Assembly: GCA_944324345.1 (NCBI GenBank)
Contig: CALUVT010000001.1
Location: 372,001-436,000, forward strand
From: Candidatus Gastranaerophilales bacterium
GTDB taxonomy: Bacteria; Cyanobacteriota; Vampirovibrionia; Gastranaerophilales; Gastranaerophilaceae
Length of the DNA stretch: 64,000 bases
Direction of reading: 5' to 3'
The position numbers and the translations under genes were made by a program. The notes beneath the pieces are model-generated. The model made no database searches. It was given only the letters and a program-made list of their open reading frames with translations, and was not told where the DNA came from. Position 1 is the stretch's first letter, and the number at the start of each line of letters is the position of its first letter. Below are positions 53,001 to 61,260 of this stretch, in pieces.

Positions 53001-54032
53001 GTACCGTTAGATACTGACACCGATACAGATACCGACACCGATACTGATACAGATACCGACACAGACACCGACATAGATACAGATACGGACACTGATATTG
53101 ACAACGATAGTGATAATGACGACGATACCGATAGTGACAATGATACAGACAATGATGATGATACCGACACCGATATTGATACCGATACCGATACTGATAC
53201 TGATGTTGACACCGATACAGATATTGATACGGACACTGATATTGATACCGATACAGACACAGATACCGATGTAGATACAGATACAGATACGGATGTCGAT
53301 AATGATACTGATAATGACAATGATAGTGATAGTGACGATGACACCGATACCGATGTAGACACAGATACAGATACTGATACTGACGTTGATAATGATACAG
53401 ACACTGATATTGACAATGATACAGACACTGACACTGATACAGACGTAGATGCTGATACAGATACAGATACCGACGTAGATACAGACACCGATACAGATGT
53501 TGATAATGACAGTGATAATGATAATGACAGTGACAGTGATGCTGATACGGATACTGATAACGACACAGATACGGATACTGATACTGATGTTGACAGTGAT
53601 TCAGACAGTGATTCAGACATAACTGGTGAAGATATGGGTAAATATACCTATAAACAGCGAGTTGTTGATTACAATGTAAACTCTATTGATAAACGTCAGT
53701 ATATGCGTTTTAGCGTAAGAGATAACAGAAATCCTGTTCAACTCGCACAAAACAATCAAATTGATTCACTTCTTGATATTTCAAGAGGAGGTATTGCTGT
53801 TACACACCATAATGATTTAAAAGTTGGTGATGTAGTTCCTGTTCAAATTTCTTACGGAAACTTAAATATATCAGCTGATGTTAAGATTGTTTCTGCAAAC
53901 AGCAGACGTGCGGGAGCGGAATTTATAAATCTTGACCAGGCAACAGCAAATAAGATTCTGTATATGAATATTATGCTGGAAGAAGAAGCTACAGCAAGAG
54001 CTAAGGGTAATGATTTATCTTGGATTAAATAA
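50022..54032 (+). CDS. giant filamentous-adhesin-like protein with Asp/Thr stalk and C-terminal PilZ domain
   Basis: 1336 aa in one frame. A signal-like N-terminus (hydrophobic residues about 13-30) leads into a haemagglutinin/TpsA-like secretion domain (ITGVTGNDGIFNIDP, VMFVSPNGMVVGASGVLNVG, about 35-140). Beta-helix-type repeats follow (about 200-860) with units such as ITNSGSNGVNITGIVSN. Residues 997-1199 are almost only Asp alternating with Thr, Val, Ile, Ser or Asn. The last 120 residues match a PilZ domain, with DKRQYMRF (RxxxR) and LLDISRGGIAV (DxSxxG), the cyclic-di-GMP binding residues. Adhesins are outside the cell and PilZ domains inside, so the combination is puzzling. Ribosome binding site AAAGGA. 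Confidence 0.85.
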   Translation: MIQVKSAKRKAVASALTFCFFLQQSFCLQVAATQITGVTGNDGIFNIDPTAVNGDVGFRKYNNFNLSEGDIANLIFNMEGKDVSTFVNMVDNTININGIVNSVNKDGAFNDGRVMFVSPNGMVVGASGVLNVGSLSVLTPDQGTYDKFKGSVNNPTLAEDYENILSAPGTGTVKIDGKVLARDFVNINAANIDIANNAQILAGVNDATKILSNKQAENLFNQLVNSDVVSGSSFANDSGNIVITSYGQNGGTSIGGTVKNIAKNGDIEITNSGSNGVNITGIVSNAGGSTTINNTNGAVNISGSVINRGNDELEGLFINNRGSGVTIDSIGIIDNNNRLEITNSGKDGITIAGNVTNKGNVNIKNTAGGIVISGNLDNTEYDSNGLLAITNTGDNGILISGTVSNKANGLTQETSIVNNNSNSGIEITNTGKITTNDRLYINNSGEKGIKIDGNIHNVNRYAGGEYTPNIVISNTDGGVNIKGSVYSEKAGLYINNSGSKGVDIESTGRVSADRNVNINNESTSGINVKGIVNANDINIYNENSDVVIGYNSGKDYLNSKNNVNIEILNGDLLNYGTTANLIKAGNNLNINVENGSVGKEVGPCDGGVCTGIGTDSRDLTKSVNISVDGKVNVVSTRGSNDSLVNLASIDKNMNVDRIKADGRVILLADSSVKGSKAYDIINASSDATKPNVEGAGISIIASGDIGKADNALTFRQTQGKFGNIDSNLNYSSDAKYGVDMLAINNINVKGLDSEDGQKLDTNVCGLISRNGSINAEFSGNTYVRETTAANEINLTTRGKNIYIENLGEVPTYSQDYYGPNKNIHPKKVKITSLDLGTDWDNRADSTIIVKNGTIDGLGEGRPSSEQDLTLVADNAYAGGYYFNMGNNRGEIPNENPSNSTGHKFNPSTVVKDDRTGEITTSEGETVSIRTKAVRPDDVTAIGRNEEERNYYYGGSSQGGDEGYDGVNGSNDSDKQGTEEDDDNLVVPKDDEPDVPLDTDTDTDTDTDTDTDTDTDTDIDTDTDTDIDNDSDNDDDTDSDNDTDNDDDTDTDIDTDTDTDTDVDTDTDIDTDTDIDTDTDTDTDVDTDTDTDVDNDTDNDNDSDSDDDTDTDVDTDTDTDTDVDNDTDTDIDNDTDTDTDTDVDADTDTDTDVDTDTDTDVDNDSDNDNDSDSDADTDTDNDTDTDTDTDVDSDSDSDSDITGEDMGKYTYKQRVVDYNVNSIDKRQYMRFSVRDNRNPVQLAQNNQIDSLLDISRGGIAVTHHNDLKVGDVVPVQISYGNLNISADVKIVSANSRRAGAEFINLDQATANKILYMNIMLEEEATARAKGNDLSWIK
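53010..53618 (+). repeat. hexanucleotide-like repeat tract (GAY ACN)n
   Basis: 609 bases, 203 codons, made of GAT/GAC codons alternating mainly with ACN and also GTN, ATN, AAT and AGT. It codes for the Asp/Thr stalk of the adhesin. Third codon positions vary, so the protein pattern is more regular than the DNA. Length changes by whole 6-base units would stay in frame. Confidence 0.85.
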
Positions 54033-54058
54033 GTAAAAATAAATTAAAATAAATAAAA

Positions 54059-54096
54059 AAAGAAGCTATAAATATTTGAATTTGTAGCTTCTTTTA
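54059..54096. terminator. bidirectional terminator between the adhesin and the coiled-coil gene
   Basis: AGAAGCTA (54061-54068) pairs with TAGCTTCT (54085-54092); A run before, T run after. It serves both converging genes. Confidence 0.8.
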
Positions 54097-55914
54097 TCTA
54101 TATAACCCGCTTAAAGCCATTCTCCTTCGTTGACTACTTTGCATAATATCAAGAGTTCTTTGATCAAGGTAGAAATTTGAATTTGTAGCCGTTTGGTAAT
54201 TGTTGTAAGCGTTTTGATTTCCGTATGCTCCGAACATTGCAGCCATACTTTGAAGTGAAGAACCCCATTGTGACATTTTATTTAAGAATGATGTTGACGA
54301 TTTTTTAGAGTTGGAGCTTACATTCCTGTAACTTGATGCAATCTGGTTATTAAGTTGTTTTCTTGTTTTTTTGTTAATTTCACTGCCTGCACTGTCAAGA
54401 ATTTTTCCTGTTGCCTTATCGTATGTTAGTCCTTGACTGCTAAGTGTGTTGCTGAAGTTTTCTTGAACATTATTAAATGATTGGTTAAGAATGTCAGAAC
54501 CGCTATCTCCTGCTGCGTTTGTTGCTTTATCAGTGAAATTAGTTATTCTGGATCTCAGGCTTGATCCTTCTTCAAATGTTATTTCGCCGTTTGCCATTTT
54601 TTGTTGTAAGTCGCTACTTACGGCTTTTCTGGCTTGTTTTTCTGTCAGACCACCAAGATCTTCTCCATTTTCAATCTTTTCGTTAACAATGTCAATTGCA
54701 GCTCTATTTGCAGCTGCTTCTTGCGTAACTCTACTTGCTTCGGCATCAATAGCCGCAAAATTCTTTTTCATTCCTGTTGTGCCTTGTACAGCTGCCATTC
54801 CTGATTGTAATGCTGCTGCTGCACTTTGGAAGGCACCTGCAAGATTACCATCTGTTGCGTAGGCTACTGTTTTTGTTAAATTTGCGGCTGCTTGTCCGTA
54901 GTTTCCGACAACTTCCACTACGTTACCGACTTTCTGCATAACTGACCCGACTGATATAAGTGCTCCTGCAACGGCTGCCCCTACACAAGGTACACCCGCT
55001 AAGGCTTCCCCAAGTATAACCAATCCTTTTCCTGCGTAGTTAATTAATTGGCCACCTTGTGCTGTCAATGCAGATATTTGCTCTACTGTGGTTGCTACTT
55101 CAATAACCTTGTCGGTTGTTGATTGATTTTCTTTGATTGCACTTTGGTTTACATTTTGAGTTCTTACGTAGGCATTGTTTGTTGAATTCATTTGTTTCAA
55201 AGTTCTTGAGGAACTTCTTTGAAGTGAATATATTACTCTTCCGTTAGATTGAACTACTGACATTCTTGAGCCTATAATTGTTTGTAGTTCTTTTACACGG
55301 TCATTATCAACGCTTGAGCTTCCGTCTTCGCCGCCACCCATTGTAAATGAGTTTGAGCCAAGTATTGTTTCAAGCTCATCTTGAGCATCATTAATATCTT
55401 TTTGAGCATCTTCTGATTCTTTTACGAGCTTTTGAAGTTCTTTGGTATTTTCTTTTATTTCTTTTTCTTGAGCTTTAAATTCTTGTTCAAATTTTTTATT
55501 ATCTTTTACAAGTTTAGCATTAAGTTTAGTTGCTTCTGTGCCAAGATTACTAACTTTGTCAGCGTCTTTTTGAGTGTCTGAAGTTAAGCCGCGGACATTT
55601 TCTGCATTTGCTTCAGCATCAGCTATTGCGGCTTTGCCTTCCGCAGCACTGCTTATATTTTGAAGGTTAGTAGTAGAAGATGTTTGTGAACTGCTTGAAC
55701 TTGTATTTCCATCAAGATCTTCAAGACTTCTTTCTGCATTAAGTGATGCTAATGTTTTTTCTGTTTTTGTTGTGTCTTTTACACCAGGAGCGTTAAAAAT
55801 TGAACCTGTCATTTGCATGTATTCAGGTTTTGCGATAGTCTTTTTGGCTGCTTTTGATATCGAGCCTTTAATCGCACTTATTTTATTTGAGTTGTATACG
55901 TTGTTAACGCTCAT
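54094..55914 (-). CDS. coiled-coil protein with a central hydrophobic segment, unknown function
   Basis: 606 aa. A Ser/Thr-rich N-terminal third precedes a long coiled coil (about 92-190, with many Lys/Glu heptads). A second helical stretch and a Gly/Ala/Val-rich hydrophobic region (about 285-338, GKGLVILGEALAGVPCVGAAVAGALI) follow, then helical, Ser/Asn/Gln-rich sequence to the end. No signal peptide. The plan of coiled coil plus central hydrophobic hairpin recalls translocator proteins of type III secretion or pore-forming toxins, but I see no motif that proves this. Ribosome binding site GAAGAGAA. Confidence 0.7.
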   Translation of the reverse strand: MSVNNVYNSNKISAIKGSISKAAKKTIAKPEYMQMTGSIFNAPGVKDTTKTEKTLASLNAERSLEDLDGNTSSSSSQTSSTTNLQNISSAAEGKAAIADAEANAENVRGLTSDTQKDADKVSNLGTEATKLNAKLVKDNKKFEQEFKAQEKEIKENTKELQKLVKESEDAQKDINDAQDELETILGSNSFTMGGGEDGSSSVDNDRVKELQTIIGSRMSVVQSNGRVIYSLQRSSSRTLKQMNSTNNAYVRTQNVNQSAIKENQSTTDKVIEVATTVEQISALTAQGGQLINYAGKGLVILGEALAGVPCVGAAVAGALISVGSVMQKVGNVVEVVGNYGQAAANLTKTVAYATDGNLAGAFQSAAAALQSGMAAVQGTTGMKKNFAAIDAEASRVTQEAAANRAAIDIVNEKIENGEDLGGLTEKQARKAVSSDLQQKMANGEITFEEGSSLRSRITNFTDKATNAAGDSGSDILNQSFNNVQENFSNTLSSQGLTYDKATGKILDSAGSEINKKTRKQLNNQIASSYRNVSSNSKKSSTSFLNKMSQWGSSLQSMAAMFGAYGNQNAYNNYQTATNSNFYLDQRTLDIMQSSQRRRMALSGLYR

Positions 55915-56053
55915 AGTTCTCTTCTCGTGTTAAACTCTCTCAAATATATAAAAAAGTTCTTTTACGCCTGATTTCAGCATGTTTGCAACTTGTTACATTT
56001 GTTAATATTTAATAAGCTTTTTATTTTCTGTTTTTTACAAAAGTGGAGATTAT

Positions 56054-56082
56054 TTGCCTAAAATTTCTGTTTATGCTAAAAT
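56054..56082 (+). promoter_or_regulatory. promoter of fabI
   Basis: TTGCCT (56054-56059), 17 bases, TAAAAT (56077-56082), about 48 bases before the ATG. Confidence 0.65.
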
Positions 56083-56129
56083 ATTTGAGTATTTTAGTTC
56101 GGTATGTTTTAAGAAGGAGAGTATAAATT

Positions 56130-56942
56130 ATGAAACTAATGGAAGGTAAAAAGGGTGTAATTTTTGGCGTATCTAATACTCACGGAATTGCTTATGCTAT
56201 TGCCCGCCAACTTTATGAAGCCGGTGCTGACATAGCTTTCACATATGCCGGTGAAGCTATGGAAAAACGTGTAAGACCTCTTGCTGAAGAGATGGGTGCA
56301 AAAATAATTATGAGCTGCGATGTTACAAAAGAAGATGAAGTTGCAGCTGTATTTAAAGAATGTGAAAAAGTTTACGGTAAATTAGATTTTGTTGTTCACG
56401 CTGTTGCATTCGCTGCAAAAGAAGATTTACAAGGTAGATTCATTGATACTTCTCGTGCAGGTTGGGATTTAGCAATGGGAGTTAGTGCATATTCTTTGAT
56501 TACACTTTGTAAATATGCAGAACCTATTTTGAATGAAGGTGCTTCTGTATTTGCTCTTACATATTTGGGTTCTGAATACGTTGTTGCAAATTACAACGTA
56601 ATGGGTGTTGCGAAAGCAGCGTTAGAATCTTCTATGAGATATTTGGCAGCTGATTTAGGTAAGAAAGGTGTTAGAGTTAATTGTATTTCTGCGGGTGCAG
56701 TTAAAACTCTTGCTGCTAAAGGTATTTCAGGCTTTGATAAAATGCTTAAGGCAGCTGTTGCAAAATCTCCGCTTAACCGTAATGTTGCTTTGGAAGATGT
56801 TGGTAAAGCAGGTTTGTATTTAGCATCAGATCTTTCAACAGGTACAACAGGCCAGATATTGTATGTTGACTGTGGATGTCATGCAGTTTATGCTTCATTG
56901 GAAGAAATGGAAATTATTGCAAATTCTATTCCTAAGGTATAA
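56130..56942 (+). CDS. fabI: enoyl-ACP reductase (NADH), FabI type
   Basis: Reduces the trans-2-enoyl-ACP double bond, the last step of each fatty acid elongation cycle. 270 aa. GVSNTHGIAYAIA corresponds to the FabI nucleotide-binding start (GVANxxSIA in many). The catalytic pair is Tyr and Lys in YNVMGVAKAALES (Tyr-x6-Lys), followed by NCISAGAVKTLAAKGI. Ribosome binding site AAGGAGAG. It is monocistronic with a terminator. FabI is the target of triclosan-type inhibitors. Confidence 0.94.
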   Translation: MKLMEGKKGVIFGVSNTHGIAYAIARQLYEAGADIAFTYAGEAMEKRVRPLAEEMGAKIIMSCDVTKEDEVAAVFKECEKVYGKLDFVVHAVAFAAKEDLQGRFIDTSRAGWDLAMGVSAYSLITLCKYAEPILNEGASVFALTYLGSEYVVANYNVMGVAKAALESSMRYLAADLGKKGVRVNCISAGAVKTLAAKGISGFDKMLKAAVAKSPLNRNVALEDVGKAGLYLASDLSTGTTGQILYVDCGCHAVYASLEEMEIIANSIPKV

Positions 56943-56970
56943 GCAAATAAAATTATTTGTATTAAGTAAA

Positions 56971-57000
56971 AAAGAACAGATTTTATCTGTTCTTTTTTTT
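56971..57000 (+). terminator. intrinsic terminator after fabI
   Basis: AAGAACAGA-TTTTA-TCTGTTCTT followed by eight T. Confidence 0.92.
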
Positions 57001-57007
57001 ATGCTAT

Positions 57008-57013
57008 TATAAT
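57008..57013 (+). promoter_or_regulatory. -10 box of prepilin cassette 5
   Basis: Perfect TATAAT, 30 bases before the leader ATG. No good -35 is seen because the fabI terminator occupies that position. Confidence 0.5.
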
Positions 57014-57032
57014 CGTGGAAGAAAAAATAGAA

Positions 57033-57144
57033 GGAGCAGATTTATGAAAAAAGAGATTTTAAAAAACATCGGGGGGGGGGCACTCAGAGCTTAACCAACC
57101 AATCTAAGTCTTATAAAAAAGATAACAAATGCTATAATGGTGAT
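57033..57144 (+). repeat. poly(G) leader cassette, copy 5
   Basis: AGGAGC, leader ATG 57044, G10 (57071-57080), CACTCAGAGCTTAACC, prepilin ATG at the same 101-base distance. A TATAAT (57133-57138) lies 6 bases before the prepilin ATG, as in copy 4. Confidence 0.85.
57044..57094 (+). CDS. leader peptide of cassette 5 (16 aa)
   Basis: Reads MKKEILKNIGGGALRA with ribosome binding site AGGAG. Frame offset as in the other copies; fused to the prepilin if eleven G are present. Confidence 0.5.
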   Translation: MKKEILKNIGGGALRA

Positions 57145-57903
57145 ATGAAACATCACAATTATAAAAGATTTGCATTTACTCTTTCTGAAGTTTTAATAAC
57201 ACTTGGAATTATAGGTATTGTTGCGGCTATTGTTACTCCTGTTTTAATTCAAAATTATGAAAAACAAGAGACAGCTGCAAAAGTGAAAGCTGCATATTCT
57301 ATTTTAAGTCAGGCTATAAATGATTCGATAAGTGAAAACGGAGATATTGACAGTTGGGATTTTTCTCTTCTATACAAGGATTTTGCAAACAAATATTTAG
57401 TGCCGTATTTAAAAATATCAGAAATATGTGATAGTGTGGCATGTATAAGAAGTAAGATGGAAGATGGCAGGTATTTTCGAGGCTATTATGAATTAAACGG
57501 AGAAAAAAATGCCGGCATAATGTATAGTTTTATACTGAATAATGGTATGATTGTAATGATGAACCAAACGACTTTAAACTTGGTTGTGATTACGGTAGAT
57601 ATAAACGGCAATAGCGGTAAAAATACTTTGGGGCGTGATATATTTGCTTTTTATTTGTTGAATCATTCTTCTCCAACGGCACTAAATTGGACCAAAAAGT
57701 ATAGTGCGGGTTTATATCCAGGAGGTGTCGGAGAATCAGGAACTCCTCATGCTGGGAAAACTCGCGATGAATTATTAAGTGCAAGTTCTCACAGAGCCTG
57801 TAACAAAGAAACAACTTCAGGTGGACACGGCGGAGTTGGAACAGCTTGTGCTGCAGTTATTGCAAAAGACGGTTGGCGAATTACTAAGGGGTATCCTTGG
57901 TAA
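57145..57903 (+). CDS. prepilin-like protein
   Basis: 252 aa. RFA|FTLSEVLITLGIIGIVAAI is a class III signal. ISENGDIDSWDF parallels VNGDIRDWDYDF of the broken gene at 36353, and ITVDINGNSGKNTLGRDIFAF is the family segment. The C-terminus is ITKGYPW, a variant of the YPIKF ending. Four Cys in the last 60 residues. No ribosome binding site at this ATG; see cassette 5. Confidence 0.84.
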   Translation: MKHHNYKRFAFTLSEVLITLGIIGIVAAIVTPVLIQNYEKQETAAKVKAAYSILSQAINDSISENGDIDSWDFSLLYKDFANKYLVPYLKISEICDSVACIRSKMEDGRYFRGYYELNGEKNAGIMYSFILNNGMIVMMNQTTLNLVVITVDINGNSGKNTLGRDIFAFYLLNHSSPTALNWTKKYSAGLYPGGVGESGTPHAGKTRDELLSASSHRACNKETTSGGHGGVGTACAAVIAKDGWRITKGYPW

Positions 57904-57908
57904 GATTT

Positions 57909-58334
57909 TTATTGGCTGATTATATTTATGTACATTTGATTTAAGATTTTTCTCAAATCTTTTTTATTGAAATGCTTTTTGTCAATTTGGTAAAATGTTT
58001 GAGTTTTCGGGTTTATGACAACCATTACAGGAAGTCTTTCATCAATTTTAAAAGCGTTAAAAAGTTCTTCATTTTCTTGCATTTTGGTATTTAAAATACA
58101 AAAATTATACTTGCCTTTAAATTCGTCATAAACCATTTCACCAATCGGAAGTAGTTTCATAATAGAAAAAACGTCTTTAGAATTAGCAAAAACTAAAATA
58201 AATGGAATTTCTTGAGTCAATCCTTTTTCATAAGATATTCCAATGTATGGTTTGTTAAGGTATTCCCCAACATTTATTGCCTCACATTTATGTGGTAGAG
58301 TAAGTAATATTAGTATTAGCAAAAGTTTTTTCAT
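57909..58334 (-). CDS. small exported protein, possibly thioredoxin-like fold
   Basis: 141 aa. Signal peptide MKKLLLILILLTLPHKCEA. The rest is mixed alpha/beta, with YNFCILNTKMQENEELFNAF followed by RLPVMVVINPKTQTFYQI, which resembles the second half of a thioredoxin fold with its Pro before a beta hairpin. No CxxC is present, so redox activity is not expected. It converges on the prepilin at 57145 with 5 bases between. Function unknown. Confidence 0.7.
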   Translation of the reverse strand: MKKLLLILILLTLPHKCEAINVGEYLNKPYIGISYEKGLTQEIPFILVFANSKDVFSIMKLLPIGEMVYDEFKGKYNFCILNTKMQENEELFNAFKIDERLPVMVVINPKTQTFYQIDKKHFNKKDLRKILNQMYINIISQ

Positions 58335-58409
58335 GGTATTACTTATACCATAATATATTTGTTTATGCTATTTTAATATTATAATTATATTAATAAGAAG
58401 GATTTTTTT

Positions 58410-61058
58410 ATGGCAGCAACGAAAATTGAAGATTTACCCACGGTTTATGATCCCAAAGAAACAGAGGAAAAAATATATAAGTTTTGGGAAGATGGAGAGT
58501 ATTTTAAGGCCGATGCAGAAAGCAAAAAACCTGCATATTCTATAGTAATTCCACCTCCAAATGTAACCGGAGTTCTTCATATGGGGCATGCTCTGGATGA
58601 GACATTACAGGATATTTTAGTTCGTTATCACAGAATGTCTGGTTATGAGACTTTGTGGCTTCCCGGAACTGACCATGCAGGAATTGCAACTCAAAATGTT
58701 GTTGAGAAAAAATTAAGAGAAAAAGGTTTATCAAGATATGATTTAGGACGTGAAAAGTTCCTTGAAGAAACTTGGAAATGGGCAAATGAGCATAAATCAG
58801 CCATTCTTGATCAATGCAAACGTTTGGGAGCCTCTTTCGATCGTTCAAGAGAACGTTTCACATTTGATAAGGGGTGTTCTGAAGCTGTTAAAGAAGTATT
58901 TGTAAGGTTGTATGAAAAGGGACTTATCTATAAAGGAAAATATATCGTAAATTGGTGTCCTCGTTGCAATAGTGCAATTTCTGATGTTGAAACGGAATAT
59001 GCAACAGAACAAGGGCATATGTGGGAAATTTCTTATCCTTTAAAAGGTGAAAGCGGTGCAATCATTGTTGCAACAACAAGACCTGAAACTATTTTCGGAG
59101 ATGTTGCAATTGCCGTTCATCCATCTGATCATAAATATTCTGAATTAATCGGAAAGACAGTTATTATTCCGTTGTCAGGAAGAGAAATTCCTATTATTGC
59201 TGATGAATATGTTGACAAAAATTTTGGAACCGGTGCTGTAAAAATTACTCCTGCACACGATCCAAACGATTTTGAGGTTGGAAAACGCCATGGATTCAAT
59301 CCTATTTGGGTAATAAATAATGATGGAACAATGAAAGCTTGTAAGGAAGTTCCACCGGAATTGCACGGATTGGATAGATATGAGGCAAGAGAAAAGATAA
59401 TCGGAATGCTCTCTTACAACAATTTCTTGTTAAGAACAAGAGAACATGAACACAATGTAGGAAAGTGTCAGCGTTGCGGAACAACAATTGAACCGTTATT
59501 ATCAGAACAGTGGTTTGTCAAAATGGCACCGTTGGCAAAAGAGGCAATCGCCGCGGTTAAAGATGGAAGAATAAAATTTGTACCTGACAGATGGGAAAAG
59601 AATTATCTTGGCTGGATGGAAAATATTCGCGATTGGTGTATTTCTCGTCAATTGTGGTGGGGACATCAAATCCCTGCTTATTACCATAATGAAACCGGTG
59701 AGATGGTTGTTGCAAAAGAAAATCCGGATCCGAAAAATTATACTCAGGACAGCGATGTTCTTGATACTTGGTTTTCATCAGGCTTGTGGCCATTTTCAAC
59801 TATGGGTTGGCCGAATACAGAATCACCTGATTTTAAAAAGTTTTATCCGACAACAACCTTGGTAACAGGTTTTGATATTATATTTTTCTGGGTTGCAAGG
59901 ATGATTACGATGGGATTAGAATTTACGGGTAAAGCACCGTTTTCTACCGTCTATATCCATGGACTTATTCGTGACGAAAAAGGCCAGAAAATGTCTAAAT
60001 CTAAAGGCAACACGATTGATCCTGTTAAAATTATTGATAAATATGGTTGTGATGCTTTGCGTTTTACAATGACATCTTTATGTACTTATGGCGGTCAGGA
60101 TATCAAAATGAGCGAAGAAAGATTTGAGTATGGCAGAAATTTTGCCAATAAAATCTGGAATGCTTCAAGGTTTGTGTTGATGAACCTTGATGGCGTTGAT
60201 AATAAAGAGATTGATTTTGATAATTTGACAATTGCTGATAAGTGGATTTTAGATAAGCTGAATAAAACTGCAAAAGAGGTCAACGATAATATAAAAGAAT
60301 TTAGAATAGGAGAGGTTGCTCATGTATTATATGACTTCTTCTGGAATTCTTATTGCGATTGGTATGTAGAAATTGCAAAAATCCAATTGCAGGATAATGC
60401 ATTAAAAGCTAATACTCAAAGAGTTTTAAGATATGTTCTTGATATGTCTTTGAGAATGCTTCATCCTATAATGCCTCATATTACAGAGAGAGTATGGCAG
60501 TTAATTCCAAAAGAAACTGATGCGAAAGCTCTAATTGTTGCAGAATTTCCAACATTTAAGGAAAAATTTGAATTTCCTAAAGAAGCTCAAGAAATGGAAC
60601 TTGTTTTTGAAACAATTACATCATTACGTAATGTTCGTCAAAGTTTCAATATTTCACCTTCAATCAAATGTGATATTGAAATAAGAGCAGAAAAGGATGA
60701 AAAACCTATTTTTGAGGAAATAGAAGCATACATAAAACGTTTGGCACGTGTAGAAAATATTTCTTATGCAAATATGGATGCACCTGTTCCACCAAAAAGT
60801 GCAACAGCAGTAGTTTCTGCGTCAAAAATTATTTTACCTCTTGCAGATTTGATTGATTTGGATGCAGAAATTGCGAGACAGCAAAAGAAATTAGATAAAC
60901 TCACGAGTGAAAAGAAGTCTATGCTCGGCAGAGTAAACAATCCTAAGTTTGTAGCCAATGCCCCGCAAGACTTGATAGAACAAACTAAAGCAAGAATTGC
61001 GGAGATTGAAATTCAAGAAAAAACAATTATTGACTTAATAAATTCATTGAAAGCATAA
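58410..61058 (+). CDS. valS: valyl-tRNA synthetase
   Basis: Charges tRNA-Val. 882 aa class I synthetase: HIGH-type motif in PPNVTGVLHMGHALDE (about 50-65), an editing domain (TTRPETIFGDVAIAV), KMSKS in GQKMSKSKGNTIDP (about 525-540), an anticodon-binding domain and the C-terminal coiled coil typical of ValRS (about 818-880). tRNA-Val(GAC) is elsewhere in the window. An AAGGA ribosome binding site lies upstream. Confidence 0.98.
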   Translation: MAATKIEDLPTVYDPKETEEKIYKFWEDGEYFKADAESKKPAYSIVIPPPNVTGVLHMGHALDETLQDILVRYHRMSGYETLWLPGTDHAGIATQNVVEKKLREKGLSRYDLGREKFLEETWKWANEHKSAILDQCKRLGASFDRSRERFTFDKGCSEAVKEVFVRLYEKGLIYKGKYIVNWCPRCNSAISDVETEYATEQGHMWEISYPLKGESGAIIVATTRPETIFGDVAIAVHPSDHKYSELIGKTVIIPLSGREIPIIADEYVDKNFGTGAVKITPAHDPNDFEVGKRHGFNPIWVINNDGTMKACKEVPPELHGLDRYEAREKIIGMLSYNNFLLRTREHEHNVGKCQRCGTTIEPLLSEQWFVKMAPLAKEAIAAVKDGRIKFVPDRWEKNYLGWMENIRDWCISRQLWWGHQIPAYYHNETGEMVVAKENPDPKNYTQDSDVLDTWFSSGLWPFSTMGWPNTESPDFKKFYPTTTLVTGFDIIFFWVARMITMGLEFTGKAPFSTVYIHGLIRDEKGQKMSKSKGNTIDPVKIIDKYGCDALRFTMTSLCTYGGQDIKMSEERFEYGRNFANKIWNASRFVLMNLDGVDNKEIDFDNLTIADKWILDKLNKTAKEVNDNIKEFRIGEVAHVLYDFFWNSYCDWYVEIAKIQLQDNALKANTQRVLRYVLDMSLRMLHPIMPHITERVWQLIPKETDAKALIVAEFPTFKEKFEFPKEAQEMELVFETITSLRNVRQSFNISPSIKCDIEIRAEKDEKPIFEEIEAYIKRLARVENISYANMDAPVPPKSATAVVSASKIILPLADLIDLDAEIARQQKKLDKLTSEKKSMLGRVNNPKFVANAPQDLIEQTKARIAEIEIQEKTIIDLINSLKA

Positions 61059-61101
61059 TTGTAAATAAATATTACATTAAATTCGCTCTGAAAGTAAAAA
61101 A

Positions 61102-61144
61102 AGAAAGCAGCGGAATGTATTTTATATCATTCTGTTGCTTTTTT
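61102..61144 (+). terminator. intrinsic terminator after valS
   Basis: AAAGCAGCGGAATG / CATTCTGTTGCTTT with a 10-base loop and a T run (one G-U pair). Confidence 0.88.
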
Positions 61145-61186
61145 GTTTCTGTGTGCTTAATATCTGTAAAAGAAATTTACAAAAAC

Positions 61187-61215
61187 TTTACAAATATTTA
61201 AACATTTGTTACAAT
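61187..61215 (+). promoter_or_regulatory. promoter of rpsA
   Basis: TTTACA (61187-61192), 17 bases, TACAAT (61210-61215), 45 bases before the ATG at 61261. Confidence 0.7.
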
Positions 61216-61260
61216 AGTCGCAAGGTTAGAATAATAGTGTCTTATGACAATGGAGTAAAA

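Noticed and set aside
53010..53618. CRISPR-like array
   Set aside because: The repeat is continuous with 6-base periodicity and no spacers, and lies inside a coding frame.
52889..53620. Long minus-strand ORF of alternating Ser and Val
   Set aside because: It is the mirror of the Asp/Thr repeat of the adhesin; repetitive GAY-ACN codons give an open antisense frame automatically. No ribosome binding site or promoter.
61135..61260. N-terminal extension of S1
   Set aside because: It overlaps the valS terminator and the rpsA promoter; ATG 61261 has a ribosome binding site and matches S1.
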